From Euptelea pleiosperma (lineage: Eukaryota > Streptophyta > Magnoliopsida > Ranunculales > Eupteleaceae), in NCBI GenBank assembly GCA_035048495.1, contig CM068551.1, positions 11,223,248-11,287,247 of the forward strand: DNA of 64,000 bases, given 5' to 3'. The notes under the pieces are model-generated. The model had not been told where the DNA came from. It saw only the letters and a list, made by a program, of their open reading frames with translations, and searched no databases. Shown here in pieces: positions 34,573 through 45,148 of the stretch. The translations under genes and the position numbers were made by a program. Position 1 is the stretch's first letter. Every line of letters starts with the position of its first letter.

Positions 34573-34913
34573 TAAGGAATATTTTCATATTCAATTTGGC
34601 AAAGATTCCGTTTGACATAAAAACATTCTTATAACCGTTCCTACGAGCACAAGTGTAGCATGAAGATGTCGTAGTACGCTTACTTCGCCAACTACGTAAA
34701 GACCAAAAGACAGAGATAGCAAGAATCAGATGGTTGACGATAAGAGTCATCTGAGTAACTGTCGATTTGTCAGTTAACAATCGTGTACGCTCGATTAGGA
34801 AGGTATGTAACTTAGTGGCCATAGGAGTTGTTTAAAATGAATAAAATATAATGGTTAGACTTAGTCATTGGACAGACCCGAGTCAAAGTCAATTTTATTG
34901 ACTAGTGGGAAAG

Positions 34914-35232
34914 TCCAATCGATTGGACATAGCCCAATCGATTGGAGACACTGTGTAATCGATTGGAGACTAAGGGACAAAAATTTTTCTGAATCAAATC
35001 GATTGGAGTCTTCGGGATAAAAAGTTAAAAATGTCAAATCGATTGGAGACTCTGATTAATCGATTGGAGCCTTCGAGATAGAAAGTTATAAATGTCAAAT
35101 CGATTGGAAAACCCTATGCAATCGATTGGTACCTTCGGAGCAGAAAACTTATTGAGCCCAATTGATTGGACACTTGTCCCCAATCGATTGGATATGGCCC
35201 AATCGATTGGACCAAGTGTACAATCGATTGGA
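34914..35232. promoter_or_regulatory. Array of AATCGATTGG motifs upstream of the LTR TATA box
   Basis: Eleven exact AATCGATTGG motifs plus one AATTGATTGG lie in about 320 bp. Many are full CCAATCGATTGG palindromes or have a single changed edge base. Spacing varies from about 15 to 60 bp. The array ends about 85 bp upstream of the TATA box. Each palindrome carries CCAAT on both strands and a CAAT-ATTG core, so CCAAT-binding or homeodomain factors are candidates; the binder is unknown. Confidence 0.7.
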
Positions 35233-35315
35233 CTTTGAACATAATCTGTTTTATCAGATCCGAAATTCATGGTTCCATTATCCCACGTTCCACACGACTC
35301 AAGGTCTTGGTATTT

Positions 35316-35323
35316 TATAAATA
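35316..35323 (+). promoter_or_regulatory. TATA box of the Copia-like LTR
   Basis: TATAAATA followed by CT-rich and CACACACA-type leader sequence, the usual U3/R transition of a plant Copia LTR. Confidence 0.6.
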
Positions 35324-36174
35324 TAACCCCTCTATGCCTTCTCTAAACACACACAGACACACAAAGACACAGAGTGACTCAATCTTCAAGAGAGATAAGC
35401 AAAGGCTACATTTAGTAGAGTGTCCATTTCGAAGAGCGAGAAGCTTGTTTTCATTCACATCTTGTGAGCTTGTTCTCTTCTCGATCAAAGCCAAGAGCTT
35501 GATCTTTACTCAGCCTAGGTTTTCTAATTCTATACTTAACCTAGTAAGCCTGAGAGTACCAGTGTGACTCAAACACCTTTTGAGCAACTTGGGGTTCAGG
35601 GTGTACTGAATCCTTCACCTTCTGCAAAGGTGGGAGTATTGAGAATTAAGATCAGAGGAGCCGATCGAAGGTAGGTTTGGGGTGTACCAAACTAAACAAG
35701 CGGATAAGGCTTCTTGGATGGAAGGGCACGCGTGGATTCGTGGCGTTGATTCAGAGGACATAGACACATCGACAGTGGGCCTTGGCTAAGGTTGTATGCT
35801 GTATTTGCAACGATGCTGTTTAGGTAACCTTTGTTTCATTTAACTTTTCAGTTAGTGATACTTTCCGTCTGGACATAGTCCCGTGGTTTTTCCTTGGCTA
35901 AAGTTTCTACGTAAAAATATCTTTTCTTGTGTGATTGTTTGATTGTGTTCCGCATTATAGCCTGATTAGATCAAACGACAAAAATATAATATTCCACGGA
36001 GGTATATTTGATTTGAGTCGGTTGTGATAATCATTCTCAAACAACCAAGGCATGAGATTTTATCCCCATACCATAGACCAGTAAAACTATATAAGTATAT
36101 CTAAATTTAAATACCTAATCAAGCTCCCCTTCTAGGTATATTAAGTTAAAGAGAACAGACCGGTGGAATTTTAC

Positions 36175-36235
36175 AATCCTATTTGTGGGACCAACCCTGT
36201 TTGTGGGGACCAACCTTATTTATAGGACCAACCCG
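36175..36235. repeat. GGGACCAACCCTGTTTGT minisatellite, right part
   Basis: Three copies of the same 18-bp unit as at 34483-34572. Confidence 0.75.
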
Positions 36236-36627
36236 CATTCCGATGGTATGATCATTATGTCATATTCCAACATAAAAATTAGATCTTAGATATCCATACC
36301 AGGACCACCAAGACTAATAATTCAAAATTGACCCATGACGGTTTCCCGTAGAGGTCCAGAAGGTAGTTCTCAGTTTCTAGTCTTTCCCTCTCTTGAGGAA
36401 CCCATGTAAGTCAAAATTGTTATTCCACTAACATAGATCTATTTCTAACAAGAATAGATATGATATAAATAACGCATTATGAACAATTAATGACAATAAC
36501 ATGATCGAACAATTCATCCTACGATTCCATGTGGTTATATTTTGATTTAATGGTTCACAAGTAATTACACACAATTCCATTATGCATAGACCCATTACAC
36601 ACAAGTCCCTAGGTATCTAAAGCCTAT

Positions 36628-36639
36628 GCTCTGATACCA
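36628..36639 (-). other. Primer-binding site of the LARD-like element
   Basis: The minus strand reads TGGTATCAGAGC one base inside the LTR, complementary to the 3' end of initiator methionine tRNA. Confidence 0.9.
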
Positions 36640-36640
36640 T

Positions 36641-39600
36641 TGTCATGCCCCGATTTTGGGTACCCGGATCCGACCCAAGAATCTATGGGTCGACCCTTAC
36701 CCACAATCAAGACATGATTAAAAACAAAAGCATTCCCTCATTCGGTATGGATATAAAAATCAGATTAAAAATGACATTTCGACCATTCAACGCAGAAAGT
36801 TCACACCAACTTTTAATCAAAGTTCTACATAGTGCAGAAGCAAAATTTTCTTCTTTATCCTTGTAAAGTAAATAAATAACCTTTCAATCAAACTTTAGTA
36901 GTTCATCGGCCATTGATTCGTGAACAATTAGATGATGGCGAACGGATATATTTCTCCTTTGAGGCTCCGTCTGATTCTCGTAGTATGTTCTCCGGTCTGG
37001 GATTAGGTACTGGTTCCTTCTTGTGATTTGCGGCGTGGATCGATGGATCGTTACTTTCTATTCACTGTAGGTTTGGGTCATTCACTTGTTTCTTTATCCG
37101 TCCATAGTTATTTATTATAGATTTTTTTCCTTTGTGCATATTGCTTCTTGACCTTCTAACTCCGCAATGATACACACTCTTATGATTCTGACTCTGTTAA
37201 GAATCCCAAATGACCACGCACCCCAGCACGAGGCACTAGGCAAAAGCTATAGTAGCCTGCAAGGGAAATAGTATCCGACATCCTTCTCTATATGAGCATC
37301 ACCAAAGTTCGCCAATTAAACAACGGAATTATACAACACTATAGTAAATGCAAGCACGCTGTCCTCGAGGGATAAAAGATACAAATAAGGACAACAATGT
37401 TCACCCTATCATTCAGCCTATAAACATGAGGAATCGGTAAACCTCTAACATAAGAGTCCCCTATGAAATAATATTTTTACTACACTTACCTCATTATGTC
37501 CATGAATCTGTTAGGTTTGATCTTCAGTCAGTAACTGACCACGATGATTGGTCCTTGCATGATGTTGAGGTAGGAAAATACCTAAAAGGATTATACAAGA
37601 AAAGTTTTATGTCCATATACGTCCAGGTACCGAACCAGCCCATTTGTGTGGTTCAAAATGTGTGGTCCAAAATCAATGTTAATACAGTACTACCTTCAAC
37701 ACTACTAAGATATGACGGATCTGTCCTAAGATGGGTCGTACGATATCAATTAATAGTTATGATTTATGTTGATTAAGGAACTACATCCTTAGCACTCTAG
37801 TTCATTAGATGAAAATTTTCTAGTGTTTAACAGTAGTTCAGATCAGTGTATCCATCCGATCGGGCTTTAGAACATGATCTAATCACATTCATCCCACACC
37901 AACAAGGCCGTCCAAGCCGTGGCTAGTGCCGTGGTCCGCTATATTAGAACTAGTCAAGTGTTGAGAAGGCCCACATTCTTTTATTTATTTTTCTATTAGG
38001 AACCCCCACAGACTTAACATTTGTTGTAATTCCATTATATATCTAGATTTCTACATTCACCCGGTCAATATCCAATGTCAACCTTCGATTCCATCTACTA
38101 CAAATCAATCAATGGCTGGACGTTTTAGTCTAAGTCACTAACTTTCATAGGGTTCATGGCAGTCCCTAATGGAGGTTTACGTCTCCACTACGTAATCGTC
38201 GCTCGAGGGATCGCCAACATATCCCACAACGTACTCCACTTTATCCCCACTTGTCTCATCCATCATTGAGGGTGTATGAATACCTGCAAGTTTACCGGTT
38301 TGCAACCATGAGCTAACGCTCAATAATTCCACAACATACCCGAAACAATGATGGGAATCTCACCACCCATAATATTCAGCATATGTTATAAGCAAATGAC
38401 CCAACAATATTAACATTAGTGAAGGGCATGGTTATGAGCCACACACATCCTTCATCACCTCATATTATAGTTTCCACCAAGGGTCCACGTTTTTCCTACC
38501 AAGGGTCATCTCCATTCCCACCCCGGGTCCTGCTTGTTGGACCAACTATCTATACCAGCTTCGCAAAATAGCATTCATGACACTTCAAATATTCGGCATT
38601 TTAGATCGCAACATGAGATACAATAAGAATAGAACATGTTTCGTATCATACCAGAATTCATAATACTCATCCCATTTAATCCCTACATGCAAAATCATCT
38701 ATTTACATCACATGAAATACTAAGGAATGATTTTTATCATTGTTAAAGGTACCTACTTGTAGGAGTAGTGTGCATTTTTGCCCGGTGTCAAAGGAACCTA
38801 CGAGTGCAATTAGTCTCCATCGCTCCCTCTCCTTTCTCTAACGTTTTTCCTACTCTCAATTTCTTATATTTCCTATATATGGCAATCTGGCCATGTGATT
38901 CCTCTTCTAGTAGATTTTTTTTTTTTTTTTTGTAATGGAGGGTTTGTCTATGAAGGTAGAGTATCTCATGAGGGTTTCTAATGTCAGGATCTAATGGGGT
39001 AGCTGCCTAAATGGGAAGGGCTCTAGGTTTTGCATGTACACATTCCATTCCCATGGTGAGGTAGAATTGTCAACGTACTATGGAGGGCTACATGGTCAAT
39101 ATTTTATTTCCTAATATGTAAATGAAGTTTCTATTTAATGATCTTATTATATTATATTTGTAAGGTTTCTATTGATAGTCTTTCTAAACTAGGCAAGTAT
39201 TAAATGATAGTCTGCAATATCTAGATAGGTTTTCTAATTCTTACCTATTTCAAATGTTATGGTAAGGTATCTTGCATATTATATCATAGATTCCAATCTT
39301 TGTAGAAAATGTGTGGGTTAGTGGGGTCCACATATTGATTATAATATGTCACTCAGAATATAAGGGTATGCATGCATGAATATTTTGTTGATATTTAAGT
39401 AATTCCCTATATTATTTATGAGCATGGTTTCATTGATGGGTGGTTATTCCAGTCCTCATTAGAAGACGTATGTTATTGAAAATATATCCTATGTGTACTC
39501 CTACTCTAGTGTTCCTTAGGTGTGTAACTATTATAATACTTATTGGTTTGCTGATGAGTTACGTGAATCATGAAGAAGTGTGCGATTACTCTCTATTATT

Positions 39601-39836
39601 CGATAAATAGTCATAATGTCGGTGAGTCTCTACGGGGTGATCTACGATCATGCACGGGCACTACCGATTATGAAATTGTTTGATTCACAATTGCTATTAG
39701 TGTATAAGACGCAAGGCATACATAAAAAGAAAAAGCCAATGAAGATGAAACAAAGTAAAATAAAATGAAAAAATGACGGAGTCCCAAATTTCATAATTTA
39801 TGAAAATACCCCTGAACGAAAGTTCATGGTATTACA
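36641..39836 (-). repeat. 5' LTR of the LARD-like element
   Basis: 3196 bp, collinear with 30748-34257 apart from one ~290-bp deletion near 38165, a small one near 38895 and scattered substitutions. Confidence 0.95.
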
Positions 39837-41586
39837 TGTCATATCTTTTGATTTTTCTTGATTGTTTATTCTATGTGAATGCTATATGTTAGATTAATTG
39901 TCTTCTATAATATTTGGGTTTTGTTAATCATATGTGATTATTGATGATTGTGATATCATGTTTTGCATGCCTTATGGGTACTATGTTGACCGGTGACCTT
40001 ATTTTTATGCCATGTGGGTACTGTGATGGCCTATGGCCTTATGTCAAATTGGGCATATGGGGGTAAGCTATGCATTATGATTAAGATAATCTATTAGCCC
40101 GTGTGAGGTTTTATATTATACAAACCAGTGTGGTTATCTATTATATAGACCAGTGAGGTTATTCTCCTAGTGAGGGAAGGAGATGGAGACCGTATGGTTT
40201 GAGTGGACATGGGGTGAGAGCATAGAGCATGCATGTTATTGCATTGTTACCTTATTGGTCGATGATTTCTATGGAGACTCGGACGACTGGGTAGATCCGA
40301 ATTTAGAGGATCTAAATGATGATGATATTTATATGTATGAGGACTAGATAACTCGACACTCATTTGGAAAATATTTACATGTTTTGGTTACTTGGAATTA
40401 AAACAAGTTTTTTTTTACTTGATTTTTTAGAGTTTATCATCATTTTATTTTATAAATGTTTAAGTTATTGTCAACATGATTTGATTGAATTTATGATATA
40501 ATTTTCTTTATATTTTTTATGATTATAAACATGTGTTAAATAATAAAATGAACACCCTAGTACAATCCCATTTAGACCGGTACACTTATCGGGTTTCAAA
40601 AGACTTGGTCACCAAAATGTAACACGAGACATCACGTCATTTTTCTATATTGTGGTGCATTTTCTGATATGTGTATGTTAGAAATTAGTTTCTGATCAGT
40701 AGGGACGTTTCGAAGCCCTCTGAATTAACTTTCTGGAAATATTTCTAGAAGTCCATAATTCGATCAGAACAGAAAGTTATGATCGAAATACTGAACATAT
40801 CTCTCGAATCTGCCAGATTCAAAATTCTGATTTACAGTTTAATTTCAGATGTGAAGATGACCTTTCTGGACTTTAGACCAGAAGAACGTTTCGAATAGCT
40901 TCAAGTTAGCTTTCCAAAAATATTTACAGTTTCTGCAGATTCAATTTGTGCTCAAAGTTATGATTGAAACACTAACAGTATGTCAGAAAAATCTGAGTTT
41001 AGGTTCTATGTTATGTAGCGATTTCGGAAGGGAAGATGGTTCTTTTTCAGATGTGCACAAAAGGACTAATGGTAGATCTCTACGAGATATTTCCAAAAAT
41101 ATATGGGCCATTCACATATTATTAATAACGAATGTGATATGGTCAAAATAGCGCCTTGCTGCCTTGTTTAGACTTAGTCAAATTCTGGCTATTTGCCTTA
41201 GCCAAATTTTGAGACCTGACCGAGTCAACTGGGTTGACTCATACCTAGACCGTATGAACTTAATAGGTTACCCTAGACTTGACTTAAGAGAATTAAATCT
41301 ATTTAATTAATTCATAATGAACCTCACGTAGATTGTAGAACAACCTAGTTGATTAACGAACTTAGCCTAACTCTGATAATTGAACAATCGCATATGATCA
41401 TTCTAGAATTACTTCTGCACCTAGATATTTTTATACATAGTGGGTTATCGAATAAACTTTAGTATTCTAATTGACCTAATTGGACCACTAGGGGACATTC
41501 ATGGATTGCCTATGAGTTCGGATATGGGTCGATCCATGAATTTTTGGATCGTATCTAGGTATCCAGAACCGAGGAGTGACATCGCT

Positions 41587-41989
41587 GATCTGAATGAAAT
41601 TTGGATGATCCAAATTGGGATCGGCGCCCTCCGATCCCGAGATTTTGAACCATGCTTTCGAAGCCAAATCTTGCACTCTCATTCCTAAACTAGGTATTAA
41701 CAATTTTGTTTTTGTTCCCTCAATCCCACAGTGTCTAAAACCATGAAGGTAAACATACTTCTCTAAAGAATGGGAGATATCCACACTTTCATAGTCGAAC
41801 AACCTTGGCTTTGAGCCTAAAGTGTCATTGGAATATCTTGAATTCAGGAAATATAGAACTATGGACTGTGTTACTCCAAATGCTCTGGTTTTAGAAATCT
41901 CGAGTTAAACCTGAATACTTGGTTTTTCCACTCCACCACCCTAGCTCATCGTCACCACAGCTAGATCCCTTTGTCGATCTTAAGGACAC
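41587..41989. other. Intergenic right of the LTR nest; no gene
   Basis: Overlapping short ORFs on both strands only. Confidence 0.35.
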
Positions 41990-42235
41990 TCAAGGACACT
42001 TAGGCTTTATGTAAGAGAAAATATGTAACCAAAAATCAACTTGATTGATAAATTTCTTGCCATTGGATTAAGAACCCAAAAAATATGCAAAAAATGCTTG
42101 AATCCAACGACGAGAATCAATCCTCAAAAAGTGCTAAAATCTATGGCTTGAGAAAAGCAATCACACTGGTTTTTGGTATGTATATCCACCAAGGGGTGGG
42201 CTAAACATACATGCGGTTAGTGGGCCCAAAAAATG
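41990..42235. repeat. Hairpin MITE, family B (degraded)
   Basis: The right arm CACCAAGGGGTGGGCTAAACAT...GTTAGTGGGCCC is the family-B signature. The left arm (AACCAAAAATCAACTTGATT) lacks its outer end. Confidence 0.5.
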
Positions 42236-43426
42236 AGCTATGTAGAGACCCACCCAGTCTTGTGTTTTTCGTCCTTGGAATTTCACAAAAATTTGATGGG
42301 ATCAGTGTTTTTCAAAATCTTTTCTTTTATTCTGCTACCAAAGTATAAGACTAGCTTCGCAATAAATTCTAATGTTTTATCTTTTCTCAATATTTCTTCT
42401 TGTATAAATTCGTCTAATCTAATTATGATTTCGTTTCAGTTTCTATATTAAAAGAAGTGAGAGAGAAGGTTGAATATATACTAGTTCTACTCAGAATCCT
42501 TGAATTATTTGGAAGTGCGTTTCTTAAAGTTGGAGAAGGAAGAGGGCTGAAGGAAACTACTAGCAATCAGGTGAAAATAAGGCCTACTTGATCAGTTGTT
42601 CATTAATCCAGACACAAGCTAGCAGAATACAACAAGTAGAGAAATCAGACAGCCACTGAGAATATTAAAGCCTGCAACCATAGATACGATAAAGAAGAAA
42701 ACAATCACAAGGGAGAACAATGCTCAGATAAATGTTTGTTCCTTACAATAATGGCAAATGTTGTGAGCCATGCTCATTCTCTCAAGTCCTTGAGGTAATG
42801 ATTTTCAAAGTAGAGAAATGTTGAATAGTACCAGAGAAGCGGGAAAGCAAAACCCAGGATGTAGCTGTGAATAGAATTGAAACTTCAAACTAAATTGTCG
42901 AAATTTCGGACTGAAATTTTGGTTTCGGGCTGCACCGAAACCGAAACCCCCGCTTAAAAAAAAATTGTCAAAAATTCCTAAATTTCGAATGAAATTTCGA
43001 ATAATTTCTGAAATTTCGACAACATTTACGAAATTTACGAAATATCAAGAAATTTTCTGAAATTCGTCCGAAATTTCGACAAAATTTCAGGGAATCTCAA
43101 CTTTTACAGAGGGTACAACTTGCAGCCTGTAGTGCTAGGCTTTGACAGAAGGAAAGTGAAGAAAAATAAAAAAATTACCTGTTTATGTAGCCTTTATGAG
43201 CATTATAAGACAAACCCCCTTGAATTCACCATTCAACGCTTCTAATTTTCAAATCATTCTCCAAAACTCTTTTCACGGTAGAGGGAGAGGGCGGACTCGC
43301 CGTGGTAGGCTGATTGATTCGCTGGTCCGCTGAAGGCTGAAGCCCGTAGGTCGAAGCGTCATCCCTTTAGGCTCTCAGAGGTTTGTTCCTCCTCCGTCTC
43401 CGACTCACAGAGAGAAATAGGTCACA

Positions 43427-43430
<4 letters not shown>

Positions 43431-43473
<43 letters not shown>
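43431..43473. repeat. (TC)n microsatellite
   Basis: About twenty TC units in the left arm of hAT-2. Confidence 0.9.
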
Positions 43474-43476
<3 letters not shown>

Positions 43477-43604
43477 ATGTTTTGAACTTTAAAGGGTTAG
43501 GGTATGTCTGTGATATAAAATGGTTAAAAAATGCATAGGGTGTTAGACACTTATACATTATACCTGAGATCAAATGCGGAATCTTATTTTTGTTACTCGC
43601 TGTC

Positions 43605-43865
43605 GATGTTGCCATGTGGGCCCACTGGCCGAATGGATGTTTAGCCCACCCCTTGTGGATATACGTACCAAAAATTAGCTTGTTTGATGACTTTTAGTCG
43701 TTGATTTTAGTACTCAAAAAATCGTTGAATTCAACAGCTATAAGAACACCTTAAAAATTACTAAAATCTAATGGTTTGATATTACCAATCGGAGTGATTT
43801 TTGGTGTGTATATTCACCAAGGGATGAGATAAACATCCATGCCGTCAGTAGGCCCAGAATATAGT
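43605..43865. mobile_element. Hairpin MITE, family B
   Basis: Left GTTGCCATGTGGGCCCACTG-CCG-ATGGATGTTTAGCCCACCCC; right complement AAACATCCATGCCGTCAGTAGGCCC. The arms pair over more than 100 bp around GTTGATTTTAGTACTC. Confidence 0.7.
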
Positions 43866-43944
43866 GGGGAATAGGAGTAACAAAAATTGTGCTTCGGCAC
43901 TTGAAAAAGTTTTAGGCATATACCTTGTTACATTTTTCTTTGAT

Positions 43945-44285
43945 GCAGACTTCTGTATCAAAATTTTGATAAAGAAGTCCCCCAAATTGCAACGTAGTAG
44001 ACTCTTTGGGCCCACTTGCCACTTGAATGTCTGGCCCACACTATGATGGACCTACAAACCTAAAATCAGTGTGATTGGTATTTCATTTGAGCACTTTTTG
44101 ATAGTGGGCTTTATGAACAGACTATGAGTTGGTTCCAAGCCCATGATGAAAAAGTGCTCAAATCCAATGGCTAGGAATCACTAATCACACTAATATTTGG
44201 TGTGGGTCCACCAATATGTGGGCCAAACATCAAAGAGTCTACTAGGTGGCAAATTGAGGGACTCTTGCATCAAAATTTTGTGGGC
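43945..44285. mobile_element. Hairpin MITE related to family B
   Basis: Outer arms TATCAAAATTTTGAT...CAAATTGC-ACGTAGTAGACTCTTTG against CAAAGAGTCTACTAGGTGGCAAATTG...CATCAAAATTTTG. The inner arms carry the GGACCTACAAACC / GGTGTGGGTCCACC block. Confidence 0.65.
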
Positions 44286-44359
44286 CAAACATCCAGTGAG
44301 GCAGTAGTTTTTTCCCTTTTTCCTAATGCATATTGGCTTGGCCTGAGGAAGATATTTGT

Positions 44360-44640
44360 TACACAACGTTGCCATCTGACCCACTGACCGCATGGAAGTT
44401 TAGCCCACCCCTCCAGAGATGTTAATACAAACAAAATAATTTTTTTAATGATTTATAGCCGTTGGTTTTAGTACTAAAAGAAATTGTTGAATCCAATGGC
44501 TATAATCTCATCTTAAAAAGTACTAACATCTAATGGCTAGAGATTACCAATCAGGGTGCATTTTGGTGTGTATATCCACCAAGGGGTGGATTAAAAATCC
44601 ATGTAGTTAGTGGGCCCATATGGCAGCGGTGAGCAACATA
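44360..44640. mobile_element. Hairpin MITE, family B
   Basis: Left CGTTGCCATCTGACCCACTGACCGCATGG, right ATGTAGTTAGTGGGCCCATATGGCAGCG. It is diverged but collinear with 43605-43865. Confidence 0.65.
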
Positions 44641-45148
44641 AATTGTTAGCGTGGTGAATGGCTAGAATCACACCATAAAAAGTACTAAATTGTAATGGCT
44701 AGAGATTACGAATCAACATGATATTTCGTTTGTATCAGCTACTGTTGTTGCTTTAACCGTGTGAATTTGAGTATTATTAACCATTATTTGGGGACAATGA
44801 TCTAAAGGTTAAAAATCACAAATTAATCTGATTTTGGTTGGTAGGGCTAGTTAGTAAATTCACATATTATAGAGTTTAATACCTGATTTTTTTGTTTTTT
44901 TTAAGAAACTATTAATACTTCCATATAAAATAAAAAATCACAAAAAGACTATACGAATAAAACACATATTATTCGCGTTTAATAAAAATGTATTAAATGG
45001 CCGCATAAAATGAAAATTTTGGTAAAATACAGGTAGGCTAAATGAATAGAATCCCAAACTTTGTCCTATATCATTAAAGTACATTATCATGTTTGTTATA
45101 GTAGGTTTTAGACGTCAACTTTTAAGATTTAAACATCATCTCTTATAG
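44641..45148. other. 5' region of the hAT-2 transposase; no gene
   Basis: Contains a decayed hairpin-MITE fragment (44640-44860) and AT-rich sequence up to the BED-finger ATG. Confidence 0.35.

Larger units (their letters stand above)
34852..35980 (+). mobile_element. Copia-like solo LTR nested in the LARD-like element
   Basis: TG...CA boundaries (TGGTTAGAC at 34852, AACGACA at 35980) are flanked by AAAATATAA on both sides (34843-34851 and 35981-35989). That is longer than the usual 5-bp duplication, so either the boundary is off by a few bases (TATAA as duplication) or local A/T sequence extends the match. Interior features are typical of an LTR: a motif array, TATA box at 35316, CT-rich leader, and the TAGTCCCGTGGTTTTTCC...CTACGTAAAAAT motif common near the end of Copia/SIRE-type LTRs. 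There are no coding domains. Confidence 0.75.
30748..39836 (-). mobile_element. LARD-like LTR retrotransposon with 3.2-3.5-kb LTRs
   Basis: Two long direct repeats, 30748-34257 and 36641-39836, both start TGTCA(C/T)GCCCCGATT and end CATGGTATTACA in the plus reading. TGTCA is duplicated at 30743-30747 and 39837-39841. It is oriented on the minus strand: TGGTATCAGAGC (plus 36628-36639) adjoins the right LTR and a TTTTAAGGGGGGTAGA purine tract adjoins the left LTR. Once the nested LTR is removed the interior is only about 1.25 kb and non-coding, so this is a non-autonomous large retrotransposon derivative. LTR divergence is visible throughout, so it is older than the Tat-like element. Confidence 0.95.
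29341..41581 (+). mobile_element. Solo LTR (Gypsy-like), split by a nested element
   Basis: The left end TATAATACCCCCGAACTTTC and the right end ATCCAGAACCGAGGAGTGACA are the diverged start and end of the same LTR type found (reverse-oriented) in the element inside it. TCGCT flanks both sides (29336-29340 and 41582-41586). Removing the inserted 30748-39836 and one TGTCA leaves about 3.15 kb, close to the LTR length of its relative. No internal region is present, so it is a solo LTR left by recombination. Confidence 0.85.

Noticed and set aside
35034..35567. ORFs over the Copia-like LTR
   Set aside because: Generated by the AATCGATTGG array and leader; no coding motifs.
41488..41802. 104-codon minus-strand ORF across the end of the outer solo LTR
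   Set aside because: Crosses the LTR boundary and its target duplication, so it is a chance frame.
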